Program-made: the position numbers and the translations under genes
The notes under the pieces: model-generated
What the model was told of the DNA's origin: nothing
Seen by the model: only the letters and a program-made list of their open reading frames with translations
Databases searched by the model: none
Assembly: GCA_016742255.1 (NCBI GenBank)
Contig: JACVCB010000012.1
Location: forward strand, 1-64,000
Origin: Leptospira sp.
GTDB lineage: Bacteria; Spirochaetota; Leptospiria; Leptospirales; Leptospiraceae
Direction of reading: 5' to 3'
DNA length: 64,000 nt
Shown: positions 8,380 to 17,316 of the stretch, piece by piece
How the letters are laid out: each line of letters starts with the position of its first letter
How positions within the stretch are numbered: the first letter of the stretch is position 1

Positions 8380-10899
8380 TTATGATTTTACGAGGTCTTT
8401 TTCAATCCAATCTACTGGTCTAATTTGTCCACGTTCTTCTGTGAATTGTATGTTTGGATCTGTTTCGCTACTATTGACAAAGTGTTTGAATTTTTTTTGT
8501 TTTTCAGGATCTTCAACAACATCTTTCCATTCGCAATGATAGGTATTTACTAGATGTTTCATTTCTTCATCTAACTGTGAATTGATACCAAGACGATCGT
8601 TGATCACGACGTCTTTTAAATACTCAATTCCACCTTCTAATTGTTCTAGCCATGTTGAAGTTCTCATTAATTTATCAGCTGTTCTGATATAAAACATCAT
8701 ATAACGATCAATGTACTTGATGCATGTATCTTCATCCAAATCTTCTGCAAAGAGAATTGCATGTTTTGGATTGACACCACCATTACCACCGATGTATAAA
8801 TTCCATCCTCTTTCGGTTGCGATGATTCCAAAATCTTTTCCACGAGCTTCTGCACATTCACGAATACAACCAGATACCCCACATTTTAATTTATGTGGTG
8901 CACGTATTCCTTTGTAACGTTCCTCTAGTTTTATGGCAAACGATGTACTATCTTGAACTCCGAATCGACACCAAGTAGAACCAACGCAACTTTTAACTGT
9001 ACGCATTGATTTTCCATAGGCATGTCCACTTTCGAATCCATGTTCCACCAAATCTTTCCAGATAGAAGGAAGTTGGTCAATCCTTGCACCTAATAAATCA
9101 ATTCTTTGCCCACCAGTGATTTTACAGTACAAATTGTACTTTTTTGCAACATCGCCAATGACTATGAGTTTATCCGGAGTAATTTCTCCACCTGGAATCC
9201 TAGGCACTACTGAATATGTACCACCTCTTTGGATGTTGGCTAAATACTTATCGTTTGTGTCTTGGATTTCTCTGTGTTTTAAAATCGGTTCATTCCAAAT
9301 ACTAGCAATGATGGAAGCAACTGCTGGTTTACAAATTTCACAACCATTCCCTTTCCCTATTTCTTTGATCGCATCTGGAAACGATTTTAATGATTTTACT
9401 TTGATGACTTGGTAAAGTTCTTTTCTTGAAAATTTAAAGTGTTCGCAAAGGTGTTCTGTTACTACTTTTCCTTGTGTTTTTAATTCTGCTTTGAGTATAG
9501 AATTAACTTGAGGTAAACACCCACCACAACCACTCCCTGCTTTGGAACAATTTTTAAGACTTGTGATATCGAAACATTCCTTCTCTCGGATTGCCGTTAA
9601 GATATCTCCTTTGGATACATTATTGCAGGAACAAATTTTTGCTTCATCAGGAAGGGTATCAGCTCCAAAAAGATTTTCAGAAGAGACAGATCCAACAATT
9701 AATGTTTCTGGTTCTTCCGGTAATTCCATTTTGTTGAGATAAAAAGATAATAAATTACCGTACGCCTTTGCATCCCCAACAAGGATTCCTCCGAGTAAAT
9801 ACTTTCCATCAGGAGATATAACAAGTTTTTTATAAACGCCACTCCTTGGATTTTTAAACACGATTGGTAAATGTTCATTTTGTCCTAGTGCATCTCCAAA
9901 TGAAGCCACTTCCACACCAATTAACTTTAGTTTAGTGGAAAGATCGGATCCAGAATATACCTTTGGTTTATTCCCTGGACTGCATAGATTAAACGCCAAT
10001 GTTTCTGCCATCTCATAACCAGGAGCCACAAGACCGTAGATAAAGTTTCTGTGGAGTGCAACTTCACCGATGGCATAAATTCCATAGACATTGGTTCCCA
10101 TGCCATCATCAACAATGATACCACCGCGTTCACCAACTGTGATACCTGCTTCTTTTGCCAATTCATCTCTTGGACGAATCCCCGCAGAGACTATTAATAA
10201 ATCGAAATCTAAATTTCCCCCATCTTTAAAGGCAAAACCTTCAATTTTTTTGTCTCCCAAAACTCTTTCTGTTTGTTTGTTTAAATGGATTTCAACACCA
10301 ATTTCTTCAATTTTTGATTTTAAGATGGCAGCTCCACCATCGTCCAATTGGCGTGGCATAAGTCTTGGTGCAAATTCGATGACATGAGTTTCTTTTCCTA
10401 AATCAACAAGTGCCTTCGCTGCTTCTAAACCTAGCAAACCTCCACCAAGCACTGCTGCCTTTTTTATTTTTTTACTGTATTCTAATGTTTCTTCTAAGTC
10501 TTCAATGGTTCGGTATACAAAAACTCCTTCTTTGTCTAAACCTTCGAGAGGTGGAATAAATGGAGACGAACCAGTAGCAAAAATCAATTCATCAAATTCT
10601 AATTCCGTTCCTAAACTTGTGATTAGTTTTCTACGTACGGTATCCAATGATACAGCAAGTTCTGATAATAATAATTTGATTCCGTTACTTCTATACCAAT
10701 CAGGGGCAGAAAGATACAATGTATCGGCAGAACGGTTGGCAAAGTATTCTGAAAGATGTACACGGTCATAAGCACGTCTTGGTTCTTCACCGAGGACTGT
10801 AATTTCAAATTTGTCAGTCCCACCGTATTCTACGAGTTTTTCACAGAATCTGTGACCCACCATTCCATTTCCAATAACAACTAACTTCCGCTTGATCAT
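8380..10899 (-). CDS. nirB: Assimilatory nitrite reductase large subunit NirB
   Basis: NirB reduces nitrite to ammonium with NAD(P)H in the cytoplasm. The order of domains is an FAD/NAD(P) oxidoreductase (VVIGNGMVGHRF at the start, ATGSSPF, GGGLLGLEAA), two BFD-like [2Fe-2S] domains (CSCNNVSKGD with CGGC, then CEICKP), and a sulfite/nitrite reductase half-domain. The siroheme-[4Fe-4S] ligands are CVGSTWC and CIREC. I start it at the ATG at 10899, giving 839 residues that begin MIKRKLVV, rather than at a TTG 13 codons upstream, because the nucleotide-binding strand then begins at once. A sigma-54-like promoter lies about 65 bp upstream. It leads a five-gene operon. Confidence 0.95.
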   Translation of the reverse strand: MIKRKLVVIGNGMVGHRFCEKLVEYGGTDKFEITVLGEEPRRAYDRVHLSEYFANRSADTLYLSAPDWYRSNGIKLLLSELAVSLDTVRRKLITSLGTELEFDELIFATGSSPFIPPLEGLDKEGVFVYRTIEDLEETLEYSKKIKKAAVLGGGLLGLEAAKALVDLGKETHVIEFAPRLMPRQLDDGGAAILKSKIEEIGVEIHLNKQTERVLGDKKIEGFAFKDGGNLDFDLLIVSAGIRPRDELAKEAGITVGERGGIIVDDGMGTNVYGIYAIGEVALHRNFIYGLVAPGYEMAETLAFNLCSPGNKPKVYSGSDLSTKLKLIGVEVASFGDALGQNEHLPIVFKNPRSGVYKKLVISPDGKYLLGGILVGDAKAYGNLLSFYLNKMELPEEPETLIVGSVSSENLFGADTLPDEAKICSCNNVSKGDILTAIREKECFDITSLKNCSKAGSGCGGCLPQVNSILKAELKTQGKVVTEHLCEHFKFSRKELYQVIKVKSLKSFPDAIKEIGKGNGCEICKPAVASIIASIWNEPILKHREIQDTNDKYLANIQRGGTYSVVPRIPGGEITPDKLIVIGDVAKKYNLYCKITGGQRIDLLGARIDQLPSIWKDLVEHGFESGHAYGKSMRTVKSCVGSTWCRFGVQDSTSFAIKLEERYKGIRAPHKLKCGVSGCIRECAEARGKDFGIIATERGWNLYIGGNGGVNPKHAILFAEDLDEDTCIKYIDRYMMFYIRTADKLMRTSTWLEQLEGGIEYLKDVVINDRLGINSQLDEEMKHLVNTYHCEWKDVVEDPEKQKKFKHFVNSSETDPNIQFTEERGQIRPVDWIEKDLVKS

Positions 10900-10962
10900 G
10901 ACTGTACCTAACCCAGGAATCGAAACTAAAGTTACCAATCACGATAACTTTCTATTCATTTA

Positions 10963-10979
10963 TGCACGAAGTGTACCTA
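10963..10979 (-). promoter_or_regulatory. Predicted sigma-54 promoter of the nirB operon
   Basis: On the minus strand the site reads TAGGTACACTTCGTGCA, with GG and GC 10 nt apart. It shares GGTACACTT with the narK promoter. The predicted start near 10952 gives a leader of about 50 nt before the nirB ATG. Confidence 0.55.
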
Positions 10980-11171
10980 TGAAAGGCATCTATTTTAAAA
11001 AAAGGTCTAATTTAGAGAAGATCCGTAAGTTATTTATACAAAATGTCCATAATTTGTTAGAATATTCGAATTCTATTATAAACGAAGGAAAAACTATCTC
11101 CTTTTTTGGCCGAATGATTCGAGAGTTTCGGATTTGGAGTTAGATTGTTTTATGAATCTAGTAGCAAAATG

Positions 11172-11186
11172 TGTACAATGCGTACG
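11172..11186. promoter_or_regulatory. Palindromic candidate enhancer site upstream of nasA
   Basis: TGTAC-AATGC-GTACG matches the narK upstream palindrome with one mismatch in ten arm positions. Its centre is about 140 bp upstream of the predicted nasA start and about 225 bp upstream of the nirB start, so it could serve both divergent promoters. Confidence 0.45.
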
Positions 11187-11291
11187 ATATGATCGTTTGC
11201 TTTTGCCGAGGACTGTTCCAATTGGTTGGGGTTTAATGAGATTTTAAGAATATTCTTCTTTGAATAAGCATTTTTATGAAATTTTCAGCAT

Positions 11292-11308
11292 TTGGCATAA
11301 ATATTGCT
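11292..11308 (+). promoter_or_regulatory. Predicted sigma-54 promoter of the nasA fusion gene
   Basis: TTGGCATAAATATTGCT has the GG-N10-GC core and a good TTGCT at -12. The expected transcript start is near 11319, almost at the GTG start codon at 11320. The message may therefore be nearly leaderless, which fits the lack of any ribosome site there. Confidence 0.55.
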
Positions 11309-11319
11309 GACTTTCTTTT

Positions 11320-14300
11320 GTGCAAACTACAGAAACCTATCCTTCTACTTGTTCTTATTGTGGTGTTGGTTGTGGTGTCCTTGTCGAAAAATTAGAAAAA
11401 AATGAAATTCGAATCGAAGGGGACAAAGACCATCCAGCCAATTTGGGTTTACTTTGTTCGAAAGGGAGAAACCTACATTACACTGTGATGGATCGAAGTG
11501 ATCGGATTTTGACTCCGATGCAGAGGCTAAACAGAACTTCGGATCTCTCTAGAATTTCCTGGGATGAGGCATTGGATGCAATCAGTGATAAGTTCAAACA
11601 AATCATCAGAGCACATGGTCCAGATTCAGTTGGTTTTTATGTATCAGGTCAATTATTAACAGAAGAATATTATATTATCAATAAGTTAATCAAAGGGTTT
11701 ATCGGAAGTAATAACATCGATACAAACTCTAGGCTTTGTATGAGTTCTGCCGTTGTGGGATATAAGATGGCGTTAGGTGAAGATAGTGTGCCAGTTTCTT
11801 ATGAAGACATTGAACTTGCGGATTGTTTCCTCATTGCGGGTGCAAACCCAGCTTGGTGCCATCCGATTTTATTTAGAAGGATAGAAGCACAAAAAAAGAA
11901 TTTTCCCAATACAAAACTCATAGTTGTAGATCCTAGAAAAACTGATACTTGCGAGGATGCTGATTTACATTTACAAATCCATCCTGGGACTGATATTTAT
12001 CTCTTCCACGCAATTGCCAAAATTTTAATCGATAACAATTGGATTGATCATGAATTTATCGAATCTCACACAGAAGGTTTTGATGGGTTAAGTATTTTTC
12101 TAAGAACGTTTGATTTACAAGAAGCTGCCAATACCTGTGGCATTCCTTTGTTAGATATCGAGTTGGCAGCCAAGTACATCCATGAGGCAAAAGGATTTTT
12201 GTCATTATGGGCAATGGGTTTGAATCAAAGTGTGATTGGTGTGAATAAAAATTTAGCTCTGCTCAATTTATCTCTGATCACAGGCAAAATCGGAAAACCA
12301 GGATCAGGTCCATTTTCTTTAACTGGCCAACCAAATGCAATGGGTGGTAGAGAAGTAGGTGGGCTTTGTAATTTATTACCTGCACACCGTGACCTGAGTA
12401 ATCCTCTTCATCGGAAGGAAGTAGAAAGATTCTGGAACATCGCTGAAGATACAATCCAAAGTAAACCAGGTTTTACTGCAGTTGAAATGTTTGAAAACCT
12501 AAAAACAGGTAAAATGAAAGCAGTTTGGATCGTATGCACAAATCCAACTACGAGTTTGCCAGATGCTAGGATGGTAGAACAAGGGTTACGTGAGGCAGAA
12601 CTTGTAATTGTACAGGATATCTCGATGAGTTCTGCGGCCATCCCATATGCAGACTATGTATTACCAGCAGCAGGATGGGCAGAAAAACAAGGTACAATGA
12701 CAAATTCAGATCGTAGAGTGACTTACTTATCCAAAATTATAGAACCTCCTGGCGAAGCGATGGCTGATACTTGGATCATCCAAAAATTTGCAACCAGGAT
12801 GGGGTTTGGTTCATTTTTCTCATACAAAACGGAAGAAGATGTATTTTTAGAACATTGTGCTTTGACGGAAGGGACAAAGATTGATATTAGTGGATTAGAT
12901 TATTCGATATTACAGAAGAAGAGATCAGTGCAATGGCCTTTTCCTAAAAATAGTTTGGATGGAACTCCTAGATTATTTACAGATCACATATTTTATCGTG
13001 CAAATGGCAAAGCTAAGATTTTTGATGTCACACCAGATGATACTTCAGAAAAAACTTCTGAAACATATCCTTTGATCCTCACTACAGGTAGAATCCGAGA
13101 CCAATGGCACACAATGACAAGGACGGGGAAAGTCCGAAAACTAATGGAACACAAATCGGAGCCTTACCTTGAAATCCATCCAAAAGATGCGAATGTCATT
13201 GGGGTTATTGATGGTAGTATTGTTGAAGTTCTGAATGAAAGAGGAAGTGTTCGTGTGAAAGCGAAACTCACGGATTCTATCAAAATGGGAACTGTATTTT
13301 TGCCGATGCATTGGGGAAAAAAAAATAAGAATGATGCTTTTAGAGCCAATAATTTAACGAACAAAGAGTATGATCCTTTTTCCAAACAACCTGGGTTCAA
13401 AATATCTGCGGTAAAGGTCATTCCATATAAAAAAGAAAAAGATAAAATCCTCATCATCGGTGGTGGCAATAGTACTTCTGCATTTATCAAACATTACAAA
13501 GAACTTTGTCCAGAAGATGAAATCACTGTTTTATGTAAGGAAGAAAATCCATTATACAATCGGATTTTATTACCTGATTTCATCAGTGGTGAAAAAGAAT
13601 TCATTGAGCTAGCTAGTATCAGTGTAGAAGAGGTTGAGAATTGGGAGATTAAATTACATACTTCAACCTCCGTAACAGAAATTTTACCTGAAGCAAAAAT
13701 TGTTAAGGATTCGATGGGAAATGTTTATTCCTATAATAAACTAATCATTGCAACAGGGAGTAGTCCTCAAATTCCAAAATCAATTTCTCCATCAATGGTG
13801 GGTGTATTTAGTTTAAGAGCAAAAACAGATGCTGATAAAATCAAAGGTTTTTTTGTCCCTGATTCTTTTGCCTTAATTGTCGGCGGTGGACTACTTGGAT
13901 TGGAACTTGCTTCAGCACTTAAGTCTCTTGGTGTCAAAGTGACAGTTCTTGTTCGCACAAATCGATTGATGTCCAAACAATTGGATGTTGTTGCTTGTGA
14001 TATTTTGAAAGAGGAAATTGAAAGACGTGGAATTGAAGTTTTATTCAATTCCGAAATTAAAAAAGTACATGGATACGATCGAGTCACTTATGTTGAATTA
14101 AAGGATGGAAAAAAACTTTATCCTGATGGAATCGTATATGCGATGGGAACTAGCCCCAATTTGACTTTGGCAAAAGAGATGGGTATTGAAATTGGTGAAG
14201 GCATAAAAGTAAACGAATTTTTACAAACATCAGATCCTGATATATATGCAATTGGAGAAGTCGCTGAACACACATCAGGTGTATATGGAACGGTACTTGC

Positions 14301-14838
14301 CGCCGAAGAACAAGCAAAAGTAGCAGCAAATCACATTTATGGTTACCAGTTCCAATCTTATTCTGGGTCTTTACATTCGAATCTTTTAAAAATTCCAGGT
14401 TTAGAACTTGTTTCTCTTCGTTTGCCAGGCATTCAATTTGAGAATTTAACTGACGAATATGAAGAAATCGTTTTCCTCGATCGGAAAAGATGCAAATACA
14501 AAAAATGTATCGTAAAAGGTGACAAACTGGTAGGTGCTATTCTTGTTGGAGATAAATCGGAATTTGTAGAATATAAAAATCTAATCGCTTCAGGATTAGA
14601 GTTAGGAGAGAAACGAAACCAACTTTTATCTAGCATTTCAACCGCCAAACCGCCAAAAGGTGCCTTGGTTTGCTCTTGTAATGGCGTTGGAAAAGGGAAT
14701 ATCGAGGATGAAATTCTTTGCGGTGCTAAAAATTTAGCAGAAGTGATGGAAAAAACGGGAGCTGGGACTGGTTGCGGAAGTTGCCGGCCAGAAGTGAGTC
14801 AGATCATTAAAAATATGGTCTCCAATTCATATTCCTAG
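11320..14838 (+). CDS. nasA: Fused assimilatory nitrate reductase: molybdopterin catalytic unit + FAD/NAD(P) oxidoreductase + BFD [2Fe-2S] domain
   Basis: This 1172-residue chain joins proteins that are usually separate (NasA and NasC). Residues 1 to about 700 are a NasA/NarB-type catalytic unit with a [4Fe-4S] motif (Cys 11, 14, 18 and 46), DPRKTDTCEDA and a C-terminal dinucleotide-binding domain. From about residue 708 a pyridine-nucleotide-disulfide oxidoreductase begins (ILIIGGGNS, ATGSSPQIP, GGGLLGLELAS), like the N-terminal half of NirB. The last 55 residues form a BFD-like domain (CSCNG and CGSC). It would reduce nitrate to nitrite in the cytoplasm, taking electrons from NAD(P)H within one chain. 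The start is GTG: an in-frame stop lies at 11308-11310 and the cluster motif follows at residue 11, so no other usual start fits. Confidence 0.9.
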   Translation: MQTTETYPSTCSYCGVGCGVLVEKLEKNEIRIEGDKDHPANLGLLCSKGRNLHYTVMDRSDRILTPMQRLNRTSDLSRISWDEALDAISDKFKQIIRAHGPDSVGFYVSGQLLTEEYYIINKLIKGFIGSNNIDTNSRLCMSSAVVGYKMALGEDSVPVSYEDIELADCFLIAGANPAWCHPILFRRIEAQKKNFPNTKLIVVDPRKTDTCEDADLHLQIHPGTDIYLFHAIAKILIDNNWIDHEFIESHTEGFDGLSIFLRTFDLQEAANTCGIPLLDIELAAKYIHEAKGFLSLWAMGLNQSVIGVNKNLALLNLSLITGKIGKPGSGPFSLTGQPNAMGGREVGGLCNLLPAHRDLSNPLHRKEVERFWNIAEDTIQSKPGFTAVEMFENLKTGKMKAVWIVCTNPTTSLPDARMVEQGLREAELVIVQDISMSSAAIPYADYVLPAAGWAEKQGTMTNSDRRVTYLSKIIEPPGEAMADTWIIQKFATRMGFGSFFSYKTEEDVFLEHCALTEGTKIDISGLDYSILQKKRSVQWPFPKNSLDGTPRLFTDHIFYRANGKAKIFDVTPDDTSEKTSETYPLILTTGRIRDQWHTMTRTGKVRKLMEHKSEPYLEIHPKDANVIGVIDGSIVEVLNERGSVRVKAKLTDSIKMGTVFLPMHWGKKNKNDAFRANNLTNKEYDPFSKQPGFKISAVKVIPYKKEKDKILIIGGGNSTSAFIKHYKELCPEDEITVLCKEENPLYNRILLPDFISGEKEFIELASISVEEVENWEIKLHTSTSVTEILPEAKIVKDSMGNVYSYNKLIIATGSSPQIPKSISPSMVGVFSLRAKTDADKIKGFFVPDSFALIVGGGLLGLELASALKSLGVKVTVLVRTNRLMSKQLDVVACDILKEEIERRGIEVLFNSEIKKVHGYDRVTYVELKDGKKLYPDGIVYAMGTSPNLTLAKEMGIEIGEGIKVNEFLQTSDPDIYAIGEVAEHTSGVYGTVLAAEEQAKVAANHIYGYQFQSYSGSLHSNLLKIPGLELVSLRLPGIQFENLTDEYEEIVFLDRKRCKYKKCIVKGDKLVGAILVGDKSEFVEYKNLIASGLELGEKRNQLLSSISTAKPPKGALVCSCNGVGKGNIEDEILCGAKNLAEVMEKTGAGTGCGSCRPEVSQIIKNMVSNSYS

Positions 14839-14870
14839 AAGATTCATCCTTTTATATTTTTGATTGGATT

Positions 14871-16037
14871 TTAAATCCTATTTTTATCTCCAATGGAAGT
14901 AAATGTTTTAAATCCAATGGATGTATAGTGGATACTCGTTCCAACAATCATCGCAATCAGAAATCCATAAGGTAATCCACTGGCAAGCAAACCTGTCATA
15001 ATCACAATGATAAACTCTTTGCTATTCTGAAATGAGTCTTTGATTAATAAAATAAGTGATAATGATTCAAAAAAAAGTAATGTACCTAAGATAGGTAAAG
15101 GAAACGCTTTTATCAAAATATCTAACCCATTCCCCATAAATAAACCAGATAAGAGATAAAACAAGCCATACAATAGAACGGAAACACCTGTTCTACCTCC
15201 AAATGTATAGTGACCTACCATTCCACCAGCACCATGACAACAAGGTATCCCGCTAAAAAATGGTGAGATCAAATTCATGATAGAATAAGAAAAACCAATC
15301 TTTTTAATTGTGACTGGTTTTTTATTTGGGAATAGGTCATCTGATATTTGTTTTGTGGCAAGGATTGAATTCCCTATTGACAAAGGAATTTGAGGGAGTG
15401 TTAATAATATAAATCCCTTTAAGATCATTTCAAGATTTGGAATGTATATTTTTGGTAGATTGATTTCAAATTTTGAAAATGTTGAATATGTTTCAAAATG
15501 AAAGAATAAAGAATACATAAATCCAAAAAAGATGACAACTATTGAAGCAGGAACTTTTCGATTATCGATCAGTAGAATGATACACAGAAAGGAGATACCA
15601 GCCAATATATAACCTTTAGTACTTTCAGAAGGGATATATTCCTTGAAGGCAAGCATACTCAGACTAATTCCTAATCCAAGTTGTAACCCTCTGACAACTG
15701 ACTTTGGAACAAATTTTGCTATTTTTTCGAGTATTCCTGTCGTTGAAAAAAACAACATTAGAATTCCAATGCTTAAACCTCCACCTAACACGATAGGGCC
15801 TGCAATTTTTCCGGTAATTACGATTGTTGCCATTGCTTTAAGAGGTTGGACAGGCATTGGTCTTTTGTAGATAATGCCTGTTAGTATTTGCATACAACCA
15901 AATATAATGAAAACACTTGGAGCGTGAAGCCCTGCCGCTAACACCATCGCAATGAGAATTGGAAAATCAGTTCCAATATCGCCGAAAGCACCTGCAATTT
16001 CATTCCGATTGAAGGCAAAATCTTTTTGTTTCCACAT
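14871..16037 (-). CDS. Putative molybdate/sulfate permease (MFS_MOT1 / SulP-like)
   Basis: The 388-residue polytopic protein has about ten hydrophobic segments. Its N-terminal motif GAFGDIGTDFPIL and the later MPVQPLKAMA and GGMVGHYTFGGRTG segments are typical of the MOT1-type molybdate transporter family, which is related to sulfate permeases. It converges on nasA with only a 32-bp gap. Next to two molybdoenzymes and cofactor genes, molybdate uptake is the simplest reading; sulfate transport is possible. No sigma-54 or enhancer pattern was found upstream. Confidence 0.8.
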   Translation of the reverse strand: MWKQKDFAFNRNEIAGAFGDIGTDFPILIAMVLAAGLHAPSVFIIFGCMQILTGIIYKRPMPVQPLKAMATIVITGKIAGPIVLGGGLSIGILMLFFSTTGILEKIAKFVPKSVVRGLQLGLGISLSMLAFKEYIPSESTKGYILAGISFLCIILLIDNRKVPASIVVIFFGFMYSLFFHFETYSTFSKFEINLPKIYIPNLEMILKGFILLTLPQIPLSIGNSILATKQISDDLFPNKKPVTIKKIGFSYSIMNLISPFFSGIPCCHGAGGMVGHYTFGGRTGVSVLLYGLFYLLSGLFMGNGLDILIKAFPLPILGTLLFFESLSLILLIKDSFQNSKEFIIVIMTGLLASGLPYGFLIAMIVGTSIHYTSIGFKTFTSIGDKNRI

Positions 16038-16136
16038 AGTTATGTGTAAGTTGTCCGCTTCTTAATAGATCAGAAACTGTATTTTAACGCTCTGTTAAAA
16101 AAGTGAAATTAGAAAGAATCCTTTGCTAGAAGTTAC

Positions 16137-16165
16137 TTGAAAATGAGACCTAATCTCAAATAAAT
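16137..16165 (+). promoter_or_regulatory. Promoter with Fur-like palindrome upstream of the PepSY gene
   Basis: A TTGAAA (-35-like, 16137-16142) and an AATAAA (-10-like) are separated by 16 bp. The palindrome TGAGA-CCTAA-TCTCA (16144-16158) fills the spacer. A repressor bound there would block the promoter. The same pattern lies at the start of the TonB receptor gene (20202-20216). Confidence 0.4.
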
Positions 16166-16180
16166 GGAAGAATCAGAGGA

Positions 16181-17278
16181 ATGGAAACAAAATTGAAAGC
16201 AAAACGTTTCTACCAACTCCATTTGTTTCTAGGAATTTTTGGATCTAGTTTTTTACTCGTGATTGGGATCACAGGATCCTTACTTGTTTATGGGAAAGAA
16301 ATCCAGTCTTTCTTGACTCCCATACAAATTCCAAACCACACGCATCGACTTTCATTTGATGTTCTTTACCAACGGCTTGTTCCGCAACTGCCTGAGGGGA
16401 GTATTGCTGGTTGGTTGGTGTCTGATCTTTCAAACCAACCCGATCAAATATGGTTTCATGACACAAACATTCCGAGTAATGAAGTTGTGTATTTACTTGA
16501 TCCTTACAGTGGAAAGATCATTGGTTCATTAAATGAAAATCGCAGTGATAGTGTTTATGGATTTATTTTAGTACTTCATTATAGTTTATTTTTTGGGAAA
16601 ATTGGATATTTTTTAACAGGATGTTTTGCAATTGTATATTTTTTACTCGTGATTACGGGAATCAAATTGTACAAACGATTTTGGATTAGTTTATTTCGTT
16701 TTCGATGGAAAGAGAGTATTCAAATCTTATTTTCCGATTTACACAAGTTTGTCGGAATTAATTTTATATGGTTTCATTTAATTTTATCAGTCACTGGTGC
16801 TTGGTGGAGCATACGAGATACAATCATTCGGACCGAGTCAGAAGAAAAAATTGTTCATGGACTATGGACAGACTCTAAGTCTATCGAATCTTTGATAGAA
16901 AATACTAAAACAAAAATACATGGTTTTAATTTAGGTTATATTTCTTTTCCGCATCATTCAAAGGATGAACCAATCGGTTTATATGGAAACCGAAACAATT
17001 CGAATGGTTTTGAAAGTCGATACGGTTCTTATGTTTTATTTGATACAAACACAAACCAATTGTTGAAACTCGTTGATATTTCGAGAGAATCAATCCAAAA
17101 TCAATTTTTAGATTCGTTTCGTCCTCTCCACTTTGGAACCTTTGCAAACCATTTCAGTAAAGTGATTTGGATACTTTGTGGTCTATCCCCAGCAGTTTTA
17201 TCTGTGAGTGGGATTATGATATTTTATCAAAAACGAAAAAATAAAAGGAAAGTTCTAAAACAAAAAACCCAATCTTAA
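16181..17278 (+). CDS. PepSY-associated transmembrane protein, probable iron-linked reductase component
   Basis: The 365-residue inner-membrane protein has a first helix with LHLFLGIFGSSFLLVIG, an extracytoplasmic PepSY-like segment, a central helix pair (LHYSLFFGKIGYFLTGC), a helix with WFHLILSVTGAWW, and a last helix near residue 335. The conserved His residues in the helices suggest heme or metal binding, as in PepSY_TM proteins that accompany TonB receptors and are thought to reduce ferric siderophores. It faces the lipoprotein and TonB receptor genes and shares a palindrome with them. The start has an AGAGGA site directly adjacent. Confidence 0.8.
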   Translation: METKLKAKRFYQLHLFLGIFGSSFLLVIGITGSLLVYGKEIQSFLTPIQIPNHTHRLSFDVLYQRLVPQLPEGSIAGWLVSDLSNQPDQIWFHDTNIPSNEVVYLLDPYSGKIIGSLNENRSDSVYGFILVLHYSLFFGKIGYFLTGCFAIVYFLLVITGIKLYKRFWISLFRFRWKESIQILFSDLHKFVGINFIWFHLILSVTGAWWSIRDTIIRTESEEKIVHGLWTDSKSIESLIENTKTKIHGFNLGYISFPHHSKDEPIGLYGNRNNSNGFESRYGSYVLFDTNTNQLLKLVDISRESIQNQFLDSFRPLHFGTFANHFSKVIWILCGLSPAVLSVSGIMIFYQKRKNKRKVLKQKTQS

Positions 17279-17288
17279 AAATTGGGTT
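17266..17288. terminator. Bidirectional terminator between convergent genes
   Basis: AACCCAAT and ATTGGGTT form a perfect 8-bp stem around CTTAAAA. The A-run at 17262-17267 becomes a U-run for the minus-strand lipoprotein transcript. The plus-strand side is followed by CTTCTT. Confidence 0.7.
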
Positions 17289-17316
17289 CTTCTTGGTTTG
17301 TAATCTGATCTAATCT

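Larger units (their letters stand above)
10900..11319. other. 420-bp divergent control region between nirB and nasA
   Basis: No gene is supported here. A small plus-strand reading frame beginning inside nirB shows no family features. The region holds a sigma-54-like promoter facing each way (10963-10979 minus, 11292-11308 plus), the palindrome at 11172-11186, a degenerate copy TATAC-AAAAT-GTCCA at 11035-11049, and AT-rich inverted repeats at 11058-11075 (TAGAAT...ATTCTA) and 11246-11257 (AAGAATATTCTT). Confidence 0.6.

Noticed and set aside
10892..11143. Small plus-strand reading frame overlapping the nirB start
   Set aside because: It covers the nirB control region, has no family features and no ribosome site.
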